Made by a program: the position numbers and the translations under genes. Shown piece by piece: positions 28,732 to 36,909 of a stretch of 64,000 nt of DNA (within the stretch, counting starts at the first letter, position 1; each line of letters starts with the position of its first letter). A model generated the notes under the pieces. The model worked only from the letters and a program-made list of their open reading frames with translations, was not told the origin of the DNA and made no database searches. The stretch covers positions 2,486,356-2,550,355 of the forward strand of contig NZ_KE124774.1 in the NCBI RefSeq assembly GCF_000188155.2. Direction: 5' to 3'. This stretch comes from Methylocystis sp. ATCC 49242. GTDB taxonomy: Bacteria > Pseudomonadota > Alphaproteobacteria > Rhizobiales > Beijerinckiaceae.

Positions 28732-29556
28732 TTACTCCGCCGGCTCCTCGAGCTTCGCGAGGGCGGGCGCTTCCACGGGCGCTGCGACCGCCGGCGCATG
28801 GGCCGCCTTGCGGCGCTTCCACCACTTCCAGATCATCATCCACCACGGATCGCCGACATGGAGATGGTAGCGCAGCGGCGTCTTGATGATGGCGAGCACG
28901 AGGCCGATCGAGAACAGGCACCAGACGGCCGGCCATTCGTTGATGTTGCTGGTCGTCAGGCCCGCGAGGAACGGACCGGCGAGATAGGAGAACAGGGTGA
29001 AGCGCCAGCTGCCGATGAGGCTCGGGAGCAGGAAGGCGGTCAGCGGATAGGAGAGATAGCCGCGGCCGAGATAGGCGTTGTCGGCCATGCTGTTGCCGAT
29101 GCCGTTGGTCGGAAGCAGCCAGGCGATGTGCCATTCGCCGCGCACCGTGCAGAGCACGTCGCCGCAGAGCGGACGGCCCGCCGCGCAATGCCCCGCCCAG
29201 CTGAACGGATAAAGCTGGATCAGCATGGCGATGGCGGAGAGGAAGCAGGCGAAATAGACCCACGGCGCGATGACCCTGGCGCTGTCCTTGGGCATGAAAT
29301 AAAGAGCGACGGCGTTAATAAAGAACGGCTGAAAAGTTATGTGAAGATAACCGAACATGGTCATCATCTGATTTAATGGCGAATCGCACTGGTTCAGCAC
29401 AGAATAGGCGACCGCCTGGAGCGACTCCATGCTGGCGAAATACAGCAGGCAGACCCAAAGCGCCAGGGGCTCTGGGTCTTTCTTCAGCGCGGAATAGGCC
29501 GCCCCCGCGATTCCGGTGGCCGCCAATACAGTAGAGGCTTCTCCGCTCCAGCACAT
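28732..29556 (-). CDS. DUF5765 membrane protein
   Basis: 274 aa. Begins MCWSGEAS, the hallmark I recall for DUF5765, and has about seven membrane helices (TVLAATGIAGAAYSAL, LWVCLLYFASMESLQAVAY, YLHITFQPFFINAVALYFM, VYFACFLSAIAMLIQLYPF, PLTAFLLPSLI, LFSYLAGPFLAGL, VWCLFSIGLVLAII), ending in a basic and Ala/Pro/Glu-rich tail. Two Cys-containing loops (WAGHCAAGRPLCGDVLC) lie between helices 4 and 5. Function unknown. Start supported by AGGAAA about 9 nt upstream. Confidence 0.8.
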   Translation of the reverse strand: MCWSGEASTVLAATGIAGAAYSALKKDPEPLALWVCLLYFASMESLQAVAYSVLNQCDSPLNQMMTMFGYLHITFQPFFINAVALYFMPKDSARVIAPWVYFACFLSAIAMLIQLYPFSWAGHCAAGRPLCGDVLCTVRGEWHIAWLLPTNGIGNSMADNAYLGRGYLSYPLTAFLLPSLIGSWRFTLFSYLAGPFLAGLTTSNINEWPAVWCLFSIGLVLAIIKTPLRYHLHVGDPWWMMIWKWWKRRKAAHAPAVAAPVEAPALAKLEEPAE

Positions 29557-29776
29557 TGGGTGTCGTTTCCTCTTATTACTTGTCCCGTCCCGATACACTA
29601 TCCGCCCGGCAGGGCAAACCCCCGCTTGACGCGGCGGGCGAAAATCCATGGCGGCGGCGGCTTCGTATTCGCCGGGGACGGCCTGGCGTGACGATTCAGG
29701 GTCGGGACAGTTCTCAAGCCCGGCGCGGCGGCTCCACCGCGCATCCCTCACCCATGCCCGCATGCGGACAATAAGG
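29557..29776. other. Gene-free stretch upstream of the sRNA candidate
   Basis: No frame with recognisable protein features on either strand. Contains the DUF5765 ribosome-binding site and presumably its promoter (minus strand) and, if the sRNA is real, its promoter on the plus strand; a TTGACG at 29632 is a possible -35 box without a convincing -10. Confidence 0.4.
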
Positions 29777-29921
29777 CCTCCGCCGCATTCGGCAAAATCG
29801 AAAGCCGGATGCGACGGAGGAAGTCGGGGAGGAAGAGTCACGGGGAGCAAAGGAAACGCCGTGGCGCCTGAGGCGCCGGGCGCGGCCAAAGGCCCTTTCG
29901 ATCAGGGTCTTTGGCTTTTTT
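29777..29921 (+). ncRNA. Candidate structured small RNA with terminator
   Basis: Within 400 nt without a gene, three hairpins follow each other on the plus strand: a 44-nt arm, CCTCCG-c-CGCAT-t-CGGC pairing with GCCG-g-ATGCG-a-CGGAGG around AAAATCGAAA; a GGCGCC-TGA-GGCGCC stem; and GCCAAAG-CCCT pairing with AGGG-CTTTGGC, followed by six T (29916-29921). The last is a good Rho-independent terminator, but no plus-strand gene precedes it. A small RNA of about 150 nt or longer is the simplest reading. The 5' end and promoter are not defined; it matches no family I recognise (not 4.5S, tmRNA or RNase P). Confidence 0.5.
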
Positions 29922-29956
29922 CGACCGGAGCGGACGGGCCCGGTCGGCGGGAGCGG

Positions 29957-30424
29957 TCAGCTCCAGAGCGCGGCCCAGGTCTTTGCGCCGACGATTCCGT
30001 CGACCTTCAGCGGATTGCCGTCGAAATCGAAGAAGTCGGCCTGGAACGCTTTCACCGCGGTTTCGGTCGTCGGGCCGAAATCGCCGTCGACCGCGCCGGG
30101 GTCATATTCGGGAACGGCGAAGCTCTTGAGGATCCCCTGAAGCAGTCGCACGCCGGCGCCCTTCGACCCCTTTTTCACTTCCGCGGGAGCGAGCCTGAAC
30201 CATGTCGCCGGCCCAATAATGCCGTCGACCTTCAGGGGGAAGGAAAAGGCGAAGAACTCCGTCGCCGAACGATCGAGTTGATACCGCAAGACTTTCGACA
30301 ATGTGACGGGACCGAATACGCCGTCGTCCATTCCCGGATCGAGATAATATCTCTCAATGAGAGCTCTCTGCGCTTTCTTAACAGCGTCGCCTTTCGAGCC
30401 CAATTTGATAATGGGATCAGCCAT
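29957..30424 (-). CDS. Protein of two peptidoglycan-binding repeats
   Basis: 155 aa made of two PG_binding_1 modules and no enzyme domain. Repeat 1 (about 5-72): LGSKGDAVKKAQRALIERYYLDPGMDDGVFGPVT to VDGIIGPATWFRL; repeat 2 (about 82-153): KGSKGAGVRLLQGIL, VDGDFGPTTETAVKAFQ, VDGIVGAKTWAALW. No signal peptide is visible, so export would need another route, or it may bind intracellularly. It could be a stand-alone wall-binding or phage-like endolysin-associated module. It stands next to an IS110 element, in an accessory-looking zone. Confidence 0.75.
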   Translation of the reverse strand: MADPIIKLGSKGDAVKKAQRALIERYYLDPGMDDGVFGPVTLSKVLRYQLDRSATEFFAFSFPLKVDGIIGPATWFRLAPAEVKKGSKGAGVRLLQGILKSFAVPEYDPGAVDGDFGPTTETAVKAFQADFFDFDGNPLKVDGIVGAKTWAALWS

Positions 30425-30555
30425 TGCAATTATCCTTTTATTTGAGCAACTTGAACAATAAATGCCGAAAATGACTTCAAAGACCGAAATCAATTTCGGC
30501 CGATTGTTCATCTACTACAAAAATCGTAGAAAGTCAGACGATATGACCATGCGGG

Positions 30556-30581
30556 TGGGAGACGGGGTAGCCCGTCTCCAC
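30556..30581 (+). repeat. Hairpin before the IS110 transposase start
   Basis: GGAGACGGG and CCCGTCTCC form a perfect 9-bp stem around GTAG in the 95-nt left non-coding end. It could be part of the left-end recognition structure or limit read-through translation into the transposase. Confidence 0.5.
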
Positions 30582-30645
30582 GATGTGCAATCAGCGAGGG
30601 TTACGCCATAAGCGCCTATCCTCATGCACAGGGAGACGGACCGCC

Positions 30646-31758
30646 ATGGAGTTTAACAGCTACATCGGGCTCGATGTCCATAAGGAAACGATTGCCGTAG
30701 CCATCGCAGACGCAGGCCGAAATGGCGAAGTCAGATTCTTCGGAGAAATTGCCAACAACCCGGACGCGGTGGCGAACTTGCTGAAGAAACTTGGTGGCCG
30801 GCGCAGCAAGTTACACTTCGTCTATGAGGCCGGACCGTGCGGCTATGGTCTCTACCGCCAGATCCTCGCCGCCGGTCATGCCTGCGATGTCATCTCACCG
30901 GCCCACACACCGAAGCGCGCCGGCGATCACGTTAAAACCGATCGACGCGACGCGGCCATGTTGGCGCGCCTGTCCCGCGCCGGCGAACTCACATCGGTCT
31001 GGGTTCCGGACGAGACACACGAAGCGATGCGGGATCTCATTCGAGCTCGCGAGGTCACGACGAAGGATGTGCGTCAGGCGCGTCAGCGCATCCAGGGTTT
31101 TCTCCTCCGTTACGGTCGCCGCTATGTCGGCGCCGTATGGAAAAAGCGGCATAGAGTCTGGCTCGCCAATCAGAGCTTCGATCACCCTGCACAGCAGATC
31201 GCCTTTCAAACCTATCTGAACGCCATGGATCAGGCGATCGCCCGCAAGGATCTCGTCGAAGCGCAGATCGAAGCTCTCGTGCCGGAATGGTCCCTCGGTC
31301 CGGTCGTCGAGGCTCTCCAGGCGTTGCGCGGCGTCGCGCTCGTGGTCGCCGCCGGCGTGGTGGCCGAAATCGGCGACATGCGGCGCTTCGACAATCCCCG
31401 TCAGCTCATGGCGTTCGTCGGCCTCGTCCCCGGAGAGCATTCGAGTGGAAACAGACGCAAATTGACCGGCATCACCAAAGCAGGCAGCGTCGTCGCGCGG
31501 CGACTGATCGTAGAATCCGCCTGGGCCTATCGCATGCCGGCGAAGATCGGTCAGGCGATGCTGCTGCGGCAGCAATCGATCGCCGTCCCGATCCGTGAAA
31601 TCGCATGGAAGGCGCAGATCCGACTGTGTGGCCGATATCGGCGCATGCTGGCGCGCGGCAAAAAGGCGCCGATCGTCATCACCGCAATCGCTCGGGAACT
31701 CCTCGGCTTCATTTGGGCAATCGCGCGGCAGGTCGAACCAAAGACGATCGCCGCGTAA
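30646..31758 (+). CDS. IS110/IS1111 DEDD transposase
   Basis: 370 aa. RuvC-like N-terminal DEDD domain: D in YIGLDVHKETI, E in VYEAGPCGYGLYR, D's in VKTDRRDAAMLARL. C-terminal Transposase_20 domain with a helix-hairpin-helix ALQALRGVALVVAAGVVAEIGD, FVGLVPGEHSSGNRRKLTG (with the catalytic-Ser region) and GITKAGSVVARRLIVESAW. Start ATG 30646 is preceded by GGGAGACGG. Intact, so probably functional. IS110 enzymes use a serine plus DEDD chemistry guided by a bridge RNA. Confidence 0.92.
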   Translation: MEFNSYIGLDVHKETIAVAIADAGRNGEVRFFGEIANNPDAVANLLKKLGGRRSKLHFVYEAGPCGYGLYRQILAAGHACDVISPAHTPKRAGDHVKTDRRDAAMLARLSRAGELTSVWVPDETHEAMRDLIRAREVTTKDVRQARQRIQGFLLRYGRRYVGAVWKKRHRVWLANQSFDHPAQQIAFQTYLNAMDQAIARKDLVEAQIEALVPEWSLGPVVEALQALRGVALVVAAGVVAEIGDMRRFDNPRQLMAFVGLVPGEHSSGNRRKLTGITKAGSVVARRLIVESAWAYRMPAKIGQAMLLRQQSIAVPIREIAWKAQIRLCGRYRRMLARGKKAPIVITAIARELLGFIWAIARQVEPKTIAA

Positions 31759-32032
31759 CGCGCGACAGCATCGAGGCAACGGCCAGGGCGCCGGCGCCGG
31801 TCAAGGGATCCTCCGGCAATTTTAGGAGCGGCACGACCGATCTCCGTGAGTCAGACCGAGGCTCCCCTACGACGAAAGCTCCGTATGCGGTAGCCAATCC
31901 GCGCATGAGAAACGGCTCAACCGTCGAAATCACGCCGGCGTCCTGACCTCTGCCTCGCCGAACATTTTGTGCTCCTTGCCGGACAGGCACGGGATCGCTG
32001 GCGCACGCAGATTGCGCTTGAAAATGGTCATA
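31759..32032 (+). ncRNA. Putative bridge (seek) RNA region of the IS1111-type element
   Basis: 274 nt between the transposase stop and the right inverted repeat have no coding features. They contain several potential stems (for example GGCGCCGGCGCC near 31787 and paired GGAGC/GCTCC segments near 31825-31855). In IS1111-type elements the guide RNA lies here. The position is seen; that an RNA is made, and its loops, are inference. Confidence 0.45.
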
Positions 32033-32149
32033 AGAATATTTCAAGCCAAGTTACAGCAACCTTGCCGATCCGGCGAATACTTGCGCTCGCGGTCTGGCCA
32101 TCGTCTCCCGGCCAATCCTCAGCCCGTCAATACAGCGCGAGAACAGGCG
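32033..32149. other. Right flank of the IS110 element
   Basis: A short gene-free stretch between the IS right end and the stop of the cupin gene. Nothing further seen. Confidence 0.4.
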
Positions 32150-32590
32150 TCAGGCCTCGTCAGGGATCGATCCCGGCGCTGCGATCTCGAAACGGGCGAA
32201 TTCGAAGCCCGGCGCCACGGTGCAGCCGACAAGCGTCCAGGCGCCGAGGCTTTTCGCCGACTGCCAGACGCCGGCCGGCACGATCGCCTGCGGCCGCTCC
32301 CCGGCGGCAAGATCGACGCCGAGCCGATGGACCCTGCGCTCGCCCGCGTCGAACAGGGACACTTCGAGCGGCGCGCCGGCATAGAAGTGCCACAGCTCCG
32401 CGGCGTCCACCCTATGCCAGGCCGAAACCTGTCCATCGGGCAGCAGATAATAGATCGCCGTCGAGACCGCGCGTCTGCCGACGGCGGCGGGATCTCGAAA
32501 GGTCTCGCGATAGAACCCGCCCTCGGGATGCGGGGCGAGATCGAGCAGGCGCACGATCTCCTGCGCCGGAAGGCCGTCGAGCGCGCTCAT
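32150..32590 (-). CDS. Cupin family protein (DUF985/Cupin_5)
   Basis: 146 aa. Starts MSALDGLPAQEIVRLLDLAPHPEGGFYRETF, followed by STAIYYLLPDG, SAWHRVDAAELWHFYAGAPLEV and VPAGVWQSA, the DUF985 cupin pattern with the metal-type His/Glu positions (HRVDAAE-x-WH). Enzymatic role unknown; the family is often linked to sugar or small-molecule epimerisation without proof. The ATG overlaps the gloB stop (ATGA), so it is translated from the gloB transcript. Confidence 0.85.
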   Translation of the reverse strand: MSALDGLPAQEIVRLLDLAPHPEGGFYRETFRDPAAVGRRAVSTAIYYLLPDGQVSAWHRVDAAELWHFYAGAPLEVSLFDAGERRVHRLGVDLAAGERPQAIVPAGVWQSAKSLGAWTLVGCTVAPGFEFARFEIAAPGSIPDEA

Positions 32591-33363
32591 GCGACGAAAC
32601 GGTTCTTGCGCTCGCGCATCTCGGCGAAGACGGCGAAGGGATTGGCGTCGTCCATGCCCATCGCCTTCTTTACGAGCGGGTCTTCGACGCGAAGGAAGGG
32701 GTTCGTGGCGTTCTCGAGCGCGATCGTCGACGGCAGGGTGAATTTTCCGGCGGCGCGCAATTCGTTGACGCTGTTGGCGCGGTCGAGCAGGACGGGGTTT
32801 TCGGGATCGACCGTCAGCGCGAATTTCGCGTTGGTCTGCGTATATTCGTGTCCGCAATAGATGCGCGTCTCGCCCGGCAGATTGGCGAGCGTTTCCAGGG
32901 AAAGGCGCATCTGTTCCATCGTACCCTCGAACACGCGGCCGCAGCCCAGCGAAAACAGCGTGTCGCCGACGAAAACCGCGTCGTCGTCCGCGAAATGATA
33001 GGCGACATGGCCGAGCGTGTGGCCGGGCGTCTCGATCACGCGCGCGCGGGAGGCGCCGAGCATGACCCCGTCTCCGTCCCCGACGGCGATGTCGAGCGGC
33101 GGCAGGCGGTGGGCGTCCTTTTTCGCGCCGACGATCTTCATCTGCGGGAAGCGCTTCTTCAGCGCTTCCGCCCCCTCGATGTGATCGAGATGGTGATGCG
33201 TGAGCAGCAGATGGGTGAGCGGCCAGCCGCGCCGCTCGGCCTCGGCCGCGATGGCCGCGCCGTCGGGCGCATCGACGCTCGCCGTCGCGCCCGTGGCGAC
33301 ATCGTGGACCAGCAGGCCGAAATTGTCCGTCAGGCAGGTGAATTGTACAACCTCAATCGGCAT
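32587..33363 (-). CDS. gloB: Hydroxyacylglutathione hydrolase (glyoxalase II)
   Basis: 258 aa. Metallo-beta-lactamase fold with THHHLDH at 55-61, ETPGHTLGHVAY, FVGDTLFSLGCGRVFEGT and CGHEYT, and a C-terminal glutathione-binding HAGH_C domain (ENPVLLDRAN, LENATNPFLR). Converts S-lactoylglutathione to lactate and glutathione in methylglyoxal detoxification. Divergent from a methyltransferase gene, an arrangement common in alphaproteobacteria; the cupin gene follows in the same operon. Confidence 0.93.
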   Translation of the reverse strand: MPIEVVQFTCLTDNFGLLVHDVATGATASVDAPDGAAIAAEAERRGWPLTHLLLTHHHLDHIEGAEALKKRFPQMKIVGAKKDAHRLPPLDIAVGDGDGVMLGASRARVIETPGHTLGHVAYHFADDDAVFVGDTLFSLGCGRVFEGTMEQMRLSLETLANLPGETRIYCGHEYTQTNAKFALTVDPENPVLLDRANSVNELRAAGKFTLPSTIALENATNPFLRVEDPLVKKAMGMDDANPFAVFAEMRERKNRFVA

Positions 33364-33464
33364 TTGGGGTCTCCGCGCGCGTTGGGGCCATCATAAACGC
33401 GCTGCGCAAAAATGCGACCCGAAGCCGTCTTGCGTCGAAACCCGATTGCGAAGATGATCGGGTC

Positions 33465-34211
33465 ATGTCGCTCGATGTCGTGGAACTTAGGGCTTTTTAC
33501 GAGACCGCCCTGGGCGAGGTCGCGCGGCGCCTCGTGTCGCGCCTGCTGCGCGCGCGCTGGGAGGATCACGCCGGACTGCGCGTCCTGGGGATGGGCTACG
33601 CAACGCCTTATCTCGGCGAATTCCGCGAGAAGGCGCAGCGCGTTCTGGCCTTCATGCCGGCGACGCAGGGCGTGGTGCACTGGCCGCTCGACGGCCGCTC
33701 CGCCACCGCGCTGGTCGAAGCCTCGATGACGCCGCTGCCCGACGCGAGCATCGACCGAATCCTCCTTGTTCACTCGCTGGAGGTGGAGGAACATCCGCAG
33801 GATCTGCTCGAGGAGGTCTGGCGCATTCTGGCGCCGGGCGGCCGCGTGGTCATCGTCGCGCCGAGCCGAACGGGGCTCTGGGCGCGGGTCGACACGACTC
33901 CCTTCGGCCACGGCCATCCCTATTCCCGCGGCCAGCTGCAGAGCCTGCTGCAGGGGGCGCAGTTCCTACCCGTCTTCTGGGGCGAGGCGCTTTACGTTCC
34001 GCCCTTCCAGCGCGCGTCGCTGTTGCGCTCGGCTCCAGCCTTCGAGCGCATCGCCGGACGTTTCTCGCTGCCGGGCGGCGGCGTGCATCTGGTGGAGGCC
34101 ATGAAGCAGCTCTACCGCCCGGTGCTGCGCCGCGCCGTGCGCCGTGTAGCGCTGCCGGTGGAGCCGGAGCTGGAGCCCGTCCTCGAACCCGAGGGCGCCG
34201 AGCCGGCGTAA
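33465..34211 (+). CDS. SAM-dependent methyltransferase, class I
   Basis: 248 aa. Begins with a short helix, then LRVLGMGYATPYLGEF in the motif I position (glycine pattern weakened), LPDASIDRILLVHSLEVEE (motif II) and LAPGGRVVIVAPSRTGLWAR (motif III). The C-terminal 30 residues are Glu/Pro-rich. Widespread in alphaproteobacteria divergent from gloB; substrate unknown. Motif I differs from the canonical GxGxG, so activity is not certain. Confidence 0.75.
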   Translation: MSLDVVELRAFYETALGEVARRLVSRLLRARWEDHAGLRVLGMGYATPYLGEFREKAQRVLAFMPATQGVVHWPLDGRSATALVEASMTPLPDASIDRILLVHSLEVEEHPQDLLEEVWRILAPGGRVVIVAPSRTGLWARVDTTPFGHGHPYSRGQLQSLLQGAQFLPVFWGEALYVPPFQRASLLRSAPAFERIAGRFSLPGGGVHLVEAMKQLYRPVLRRAVRRVALPVEPELEPVLEPEGAEPA

Positions 34212-34269
34212 CGGCCTCGAAAGGGCCTGGAAAAGTCGCTTCTTCCCGCAACCGCGCCCGGCGATCGCG

Positions 34270-34962
34270 TCAACGCCCGCGCGGAGAAAAGTCGACGCGC
34301 ACCCCGAAGGACTGCGCCAGAAACAGCGCGCCATGGATGAGGCCGGCGTTGTCGATGCCGTGGCCGAGTCCTGCGGAAAGGTGCCATTGCGTCGGCACAT
34401 TCATGTCGGCGAGCGCATTTGCCGACATCATCAGCGCCTCGACGGGAATCATTTCATCCTCCTCGCCATGGGCGAGAAGGACGGCGGGCGGCGGCTCCTG
34501 ATGCGGGCGCTCGCCGCCGGGCTGATCCGGGCCGAGGACGAGAACGCCCGAATAGCCGACGATGGCGCGCGGCGCGACGCGCCGGCGCAGGCCCGTATGC
34601 AGCGCCATCATCGTGCCCTGGCTGAAGCCGACGAGCGCGAGCGCCCGCTCATCGAGGCCGCGCTTTTCCAGCTCTGCGTCGAGAAAGGCGTCGAGCGTCG
34701 GGCGAGCCGCGATGCAGCCGCGCCAGCGCTCGGTCTGATCGCGCATGGTCAGCGGAAACCACTGCCGCCCCATCGGCGACATGGCGCAACGCTCGGGCGC
34801 ATGGGGGGCGACGAAATCCGCGTCGGGCAGGAAGGACCGCCATTGCCGGCCGATCTCGATGAGATCGTTCCCGTCCGCGCCATAGCCGTGCAGGAAGACG
34901 ACGAGCTGGCGGGGTTTTCCCGATTTTGCCTGAACTCTCGGACCGTCGATCGCCGCCGCCAT
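34270..34962 (-). CDS. Carboxylesterase/phospholipase family serine hydrolase
   Basis: 230 aa alpha/beta hydrolase of the Abhydrolase_2 group. Oxyanion segment VVFLHGYGADGNDLIEI, nucleophile elbow VGFSQGTMMAL, the Asp in LAHGEEDEMIPVEA and the His in GLGHGIDNAG complete the triad. Cleaves carboxyl esters, possibly lysophospholipids or thioesters. Monocistronic, facing the methyltransferase gene. Confidence 0.88.
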   Translation of the reverse strand: MAAAIDGPRVQAKSGKPRQLVVFLHGYGADGNDLIEIGRQWRSFLPDADFVAPHAPERCAMSPMGRQWFPLTMRDQTERWRGCIAARPTLDAFLDAELEKRGLDERALALVGFSQGTMMALHTGLRRRVAPRAIVGYSGVLVLGPDQPGGERPHQEPPPAVLLAHGEEDEMIPVEALMMSANALADMNVPTQWHLSAGLGHGIDNAGLIHGALFLAQSFGVRVDFSPRGR

Positions 34963-35090
34963 TTCCCGCGCTCCCTTTTGAAACCGCCGAAGCTGTCGGC
35001 GGTTCGGGCGCGAAGGTCAAGAGGCGGATCGGCGAAGACCTGATATGGACGGGCGCCGCGGATTTGCCGAGCCGGCGCCGCCTTGGCCGA

Positions 35091-35204
35091 TCACATGGTC
35101 ACAATAGCGAATTTCAGAATCTTGAAAGCAAAGATGAAGGCGCCGGCCAGCGTGCCATGCTTGACCATCGTCATCGCGAAATAAATATGATCCGGCCTCA
35201 TCAT
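35091..35204 (-). CDS. Possible 37-aa membrane peptide
   Basis: Starts MMRPDHIYF after AGAGG with 9-nt spacing, and ends with a hydrophobic helix (GTLAGAFIFAFKILKFAIVTM) that would span the membrane once. It lies in 570 nt without other genes between the esterase and DUF2905. Small size and lack of recognised homologues make it uncertain. Confidence 0.35.
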   Translation of the reverse strand: MMRPDHIYFAMTMVKHGTLAGAFIFAFKILKFAIVTM

Positions 35205-35531
35205 CGTACAAAACCTCTTCATGACGCGCAAAGCCGCGCGCAGGCGCTCGCAGTCGCTGCGAAGTGAAAGAGACGTCGGCGCTGCAAGGGTCAGGGGGCC
35301 TGCGTCTCGTGAGGCCCTTGCGAAAGGCGCGCCACACGCGCCTTTGTTCGATGGAGCTTCCCGGCGCACGGCTGCGCGCACAAAGAACGCTTTTTGTTCG
35401 AACCCTTCGAAGCGCAAGTAATTTTTTGCGGCGCAGGGGTCAAGCGAAGGTCTTAACTAATCGACTGCTCGCGACAATATGTCACGAGCCTGCGACTCGA
35501 CTGCAACCGTCTCGAAAGAGGGGTCGACACC
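35205..35531. other. Gene-free stretch before DUF2905
   Basis: About 330 nt without a convincing frame on either strand. The last part carries the ribosome-binding site AAAGAGGGG of the DUF2905 gene. Nothing else seen. Confidence 0.4.
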
Positions 35532-35732
35532 ATGCCCAAACTATTGATTCTGGCTGGCGTGACGCTGATCGCGCTGGGCCTTGTCTGGATGGCCGGCGAA
35601 CGCTTCGGCCTGGGCCGCCTCCCCGGCGACATCATGCTGGAGCGCGGGAACTTCCGTGTCTATTTCCCGATCACGACCTCGATTTTGCTGAGCGTCCTGC
35701 TGAGCGCCGTCTTCTGGCTGCTCAACCGTTGA
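35532..35732 (+). CDS. DUF2905 family membrane protein
   Basis: 66 aa with two transmembrane helices (LLILAGVTLIALGLVWMAGE and ITTSILLSVLLSAVFWLLN) separated by the family loop GRLPGDIMLERGNFRVYFP. This arrangement defines DUF2905, common in Gram-negative bacteria, function unknown. Start ATG is preceded by GAAAGAGGGG. The DUF4239 gene follows 38 nt later and may be co-transcribed. Confidence 0.9.
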   Translation: MPKLLILAGVTLIALGLVWMAGERFGLGRLPGDIMLERGNFRVYFPITTSILLSVLLSAVFWLLNR

Positions 35733-35770
35733 GCGGTTATACGGGGGGCTGACGCGCGAAGGAGACGCTC

Positions 35771-36562
35771 ATGGAACCTTTTTTGAAAGATCTTAGTACG
35801 TTCCAGATGGCTCTGCTTTTCAGCGTCGCCTTCCTCGCCCCCTCGTGGCTCGGCATACTCGTCCTTCGTCCCTACGCCCGGCGGTGGATCCACGCCCGCC
35901 GCAGCGCCAATGACATGATCGGCTTTGCGCTCGCCAGCTATGCGACGCTTTACGGCATTCTGCTCGGCCTCCTCGCGGTGGAAGCCTATCAGGACTTCGC
36001 CTCCGTGCAGGATACGGTTTCAAAACAGGCTTTGACGCTCGCGACGCTCTATCAGGATCTCGACGGGCTCCCGCAACCGTTGCGCGGACAGCTGCAGTTC
36101 CGACTGCGCGATTACGCGCGGGAAGCGGTCGAAACGCACTGGGCGGCGGGTTCCGCCTCCAGGCCCTCGATCGGCGCTTCGCCGCGCCTTCGAAGCCTTC
36201 TGGACCAGCTCCTGACGTTTCAGCCGAAGACCAAGGGCGAGGAGCTCGTGCAGGCGGAAGGCCTGCGACGGGTCAACACACTTATCGAGCAACGCCGCAC
36301 GCTTCTGGCGAGCGCGGGCGGCAGCATACCGGGAGCCCTGTGGTGGGTGGTCGGCCGCGGCGCGCTGCTGTTTCTGCTGCTCATGTGCCTGTTCGACATG
36401 GAGCTGCATGCACATTTCGTCCTCAACGGCGCGCTTGCGCTCTTCCTCGCCGCGGTGGTTTTCATCATTGCGACGCTGGACGATCCCTTCGGCCGCGGCG
36501 TGACCGTCACGTCCGAGCCGATCCAGTCCGTCCTCGACCAATTGATGAGGCAGGAGGGCTGA
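35771..36562 (+). CDS. DUF4239 family membrane protein
   Basis: 263 aa. Two helices at the N-terminus (MALLFSVAFLAPSWLGILVL and DMIGFALASYATLYGILLGLL), a long soluble helical middle (KQALTLATLYQDLDGLP, LRDYAREAVETHW) and two helices at the C-terminus (ALWWVVGRGALLFLLLMCLF, FVLNGALALFLAAVVFIIA) ending DPFGRGVTVTSEPI. This bestrophin-like topology is typical of DUF4239; an ion channel role is speculation. Good ribosome-binding site AAGGAGA. Confidence 0.85.
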   Translation: MEPFLKDLSTFQMALLFSVAFLAPSWLGILVLRPYARRWIHARRSANDMIGFALASYATLYGILLGLLAVEAYQDFASVQDTVSKQALTLATLYQDLDGLPQPLRGQLQFRLRDYAREAVETHWAAGSASRPSIGASPRLRSLLDQLLTFQPKTKGEELVQAEGLRRVNTLIEQRRTLLASAGGSIPGALWWVVGRGALLFLLLMCLFDMELHAHFVLNGALALFLAAVVFIIATLDDPFGRGVTVTSEPIQSVLDQLMRQEG

Positions 36563-36696
36563 GGACGCGCAGGCGCGCGCGGCGCGGAAGAAATTTGTTA
36601 AGATTTCGGAGACGATCGCTTCGTTCACACGCCATTGAGCGACGACCCACGGAGCACGCTGGTCGCGCCAAACCAGCGACGGGACAGCGGCTTGAT

Positions 36697-36741
36697 TGGC
36701 GGTCCCGAAGGGATTCGAACCCCTGACCTTCGGTTTAGGAA
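36697..36741 (-). repeat. attL: displaced 3' half of tRNA-Arg
   Basis: 45 nt match the 3' half of the tRNA-Arg(CCT) gene at 46.8 kb, with four differences that largely preserve pairing of the T-stem. The uninterrupted core TGACCTTCGGTTTAGGAA (36724-36741) is identical in both. It includes the T-arm, acceptor strand and encoded CCA, but no D-arm, so it is not a functional tRNA gene. Confidence 0.88.
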
Positions 36742-36909
36742 GCCTCGGGCAAAAGCGCCAATTCAAAGCCTTATCGATCGCCGCGCTGTAAAACCTTTTA
36801 CGGGAAAACAGCGACTTACGTACTCTTTGTCAAACCCGAACGTTTCACGATCGCCCCGCGCAATCGTGAAAATCAAAGTCGCTTCCGAAGATTTTGATCG
36901 GGGGCGGGA
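36742..36909. other. Left end of the element before its first gene
   Basis: Gene-free; presumably holds the promoter for the leftmost genes. The nearest ribosome-binding site is GGGGGCGGGA before the ATG at 36910. Confidence 0.4.

Larger units (their letters stand above)
30542..32032 (+). mobile_element. IS110 family (IS1111-type) insertion sequence
   Basis: About 1.49 kb bounded by a 9-bp inverted repeat TATGACCAT (30542-30550) and ATGGTCATA (32024-32032), placed as subterminal repeats are in the IS1111 group. Inside are one DEDD transposase gene with only 95 nt before it and about 270 nt of non-coding DNA after it. IS1111-type elements are known to encode their bridge/seek RNA in this right-hand non-coding end. 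Exact outer ends lie a few bases beyond the repeats and are not fixed here. Confidence 0.75.

Noticed and set aside
29777-29921. 6S, tmRNA, 4.5S or RNase P RNA
   Set aside because: None of their conserved sequence signatures is present in this structured region.
36697-36760. A second tRNA-Arg gene at the left end of the element
   Set aside because: Only the anticodon-loop-to-3' half is present; the D-arm and 5' acceptor strand are missing, so it is the displaced att copy.
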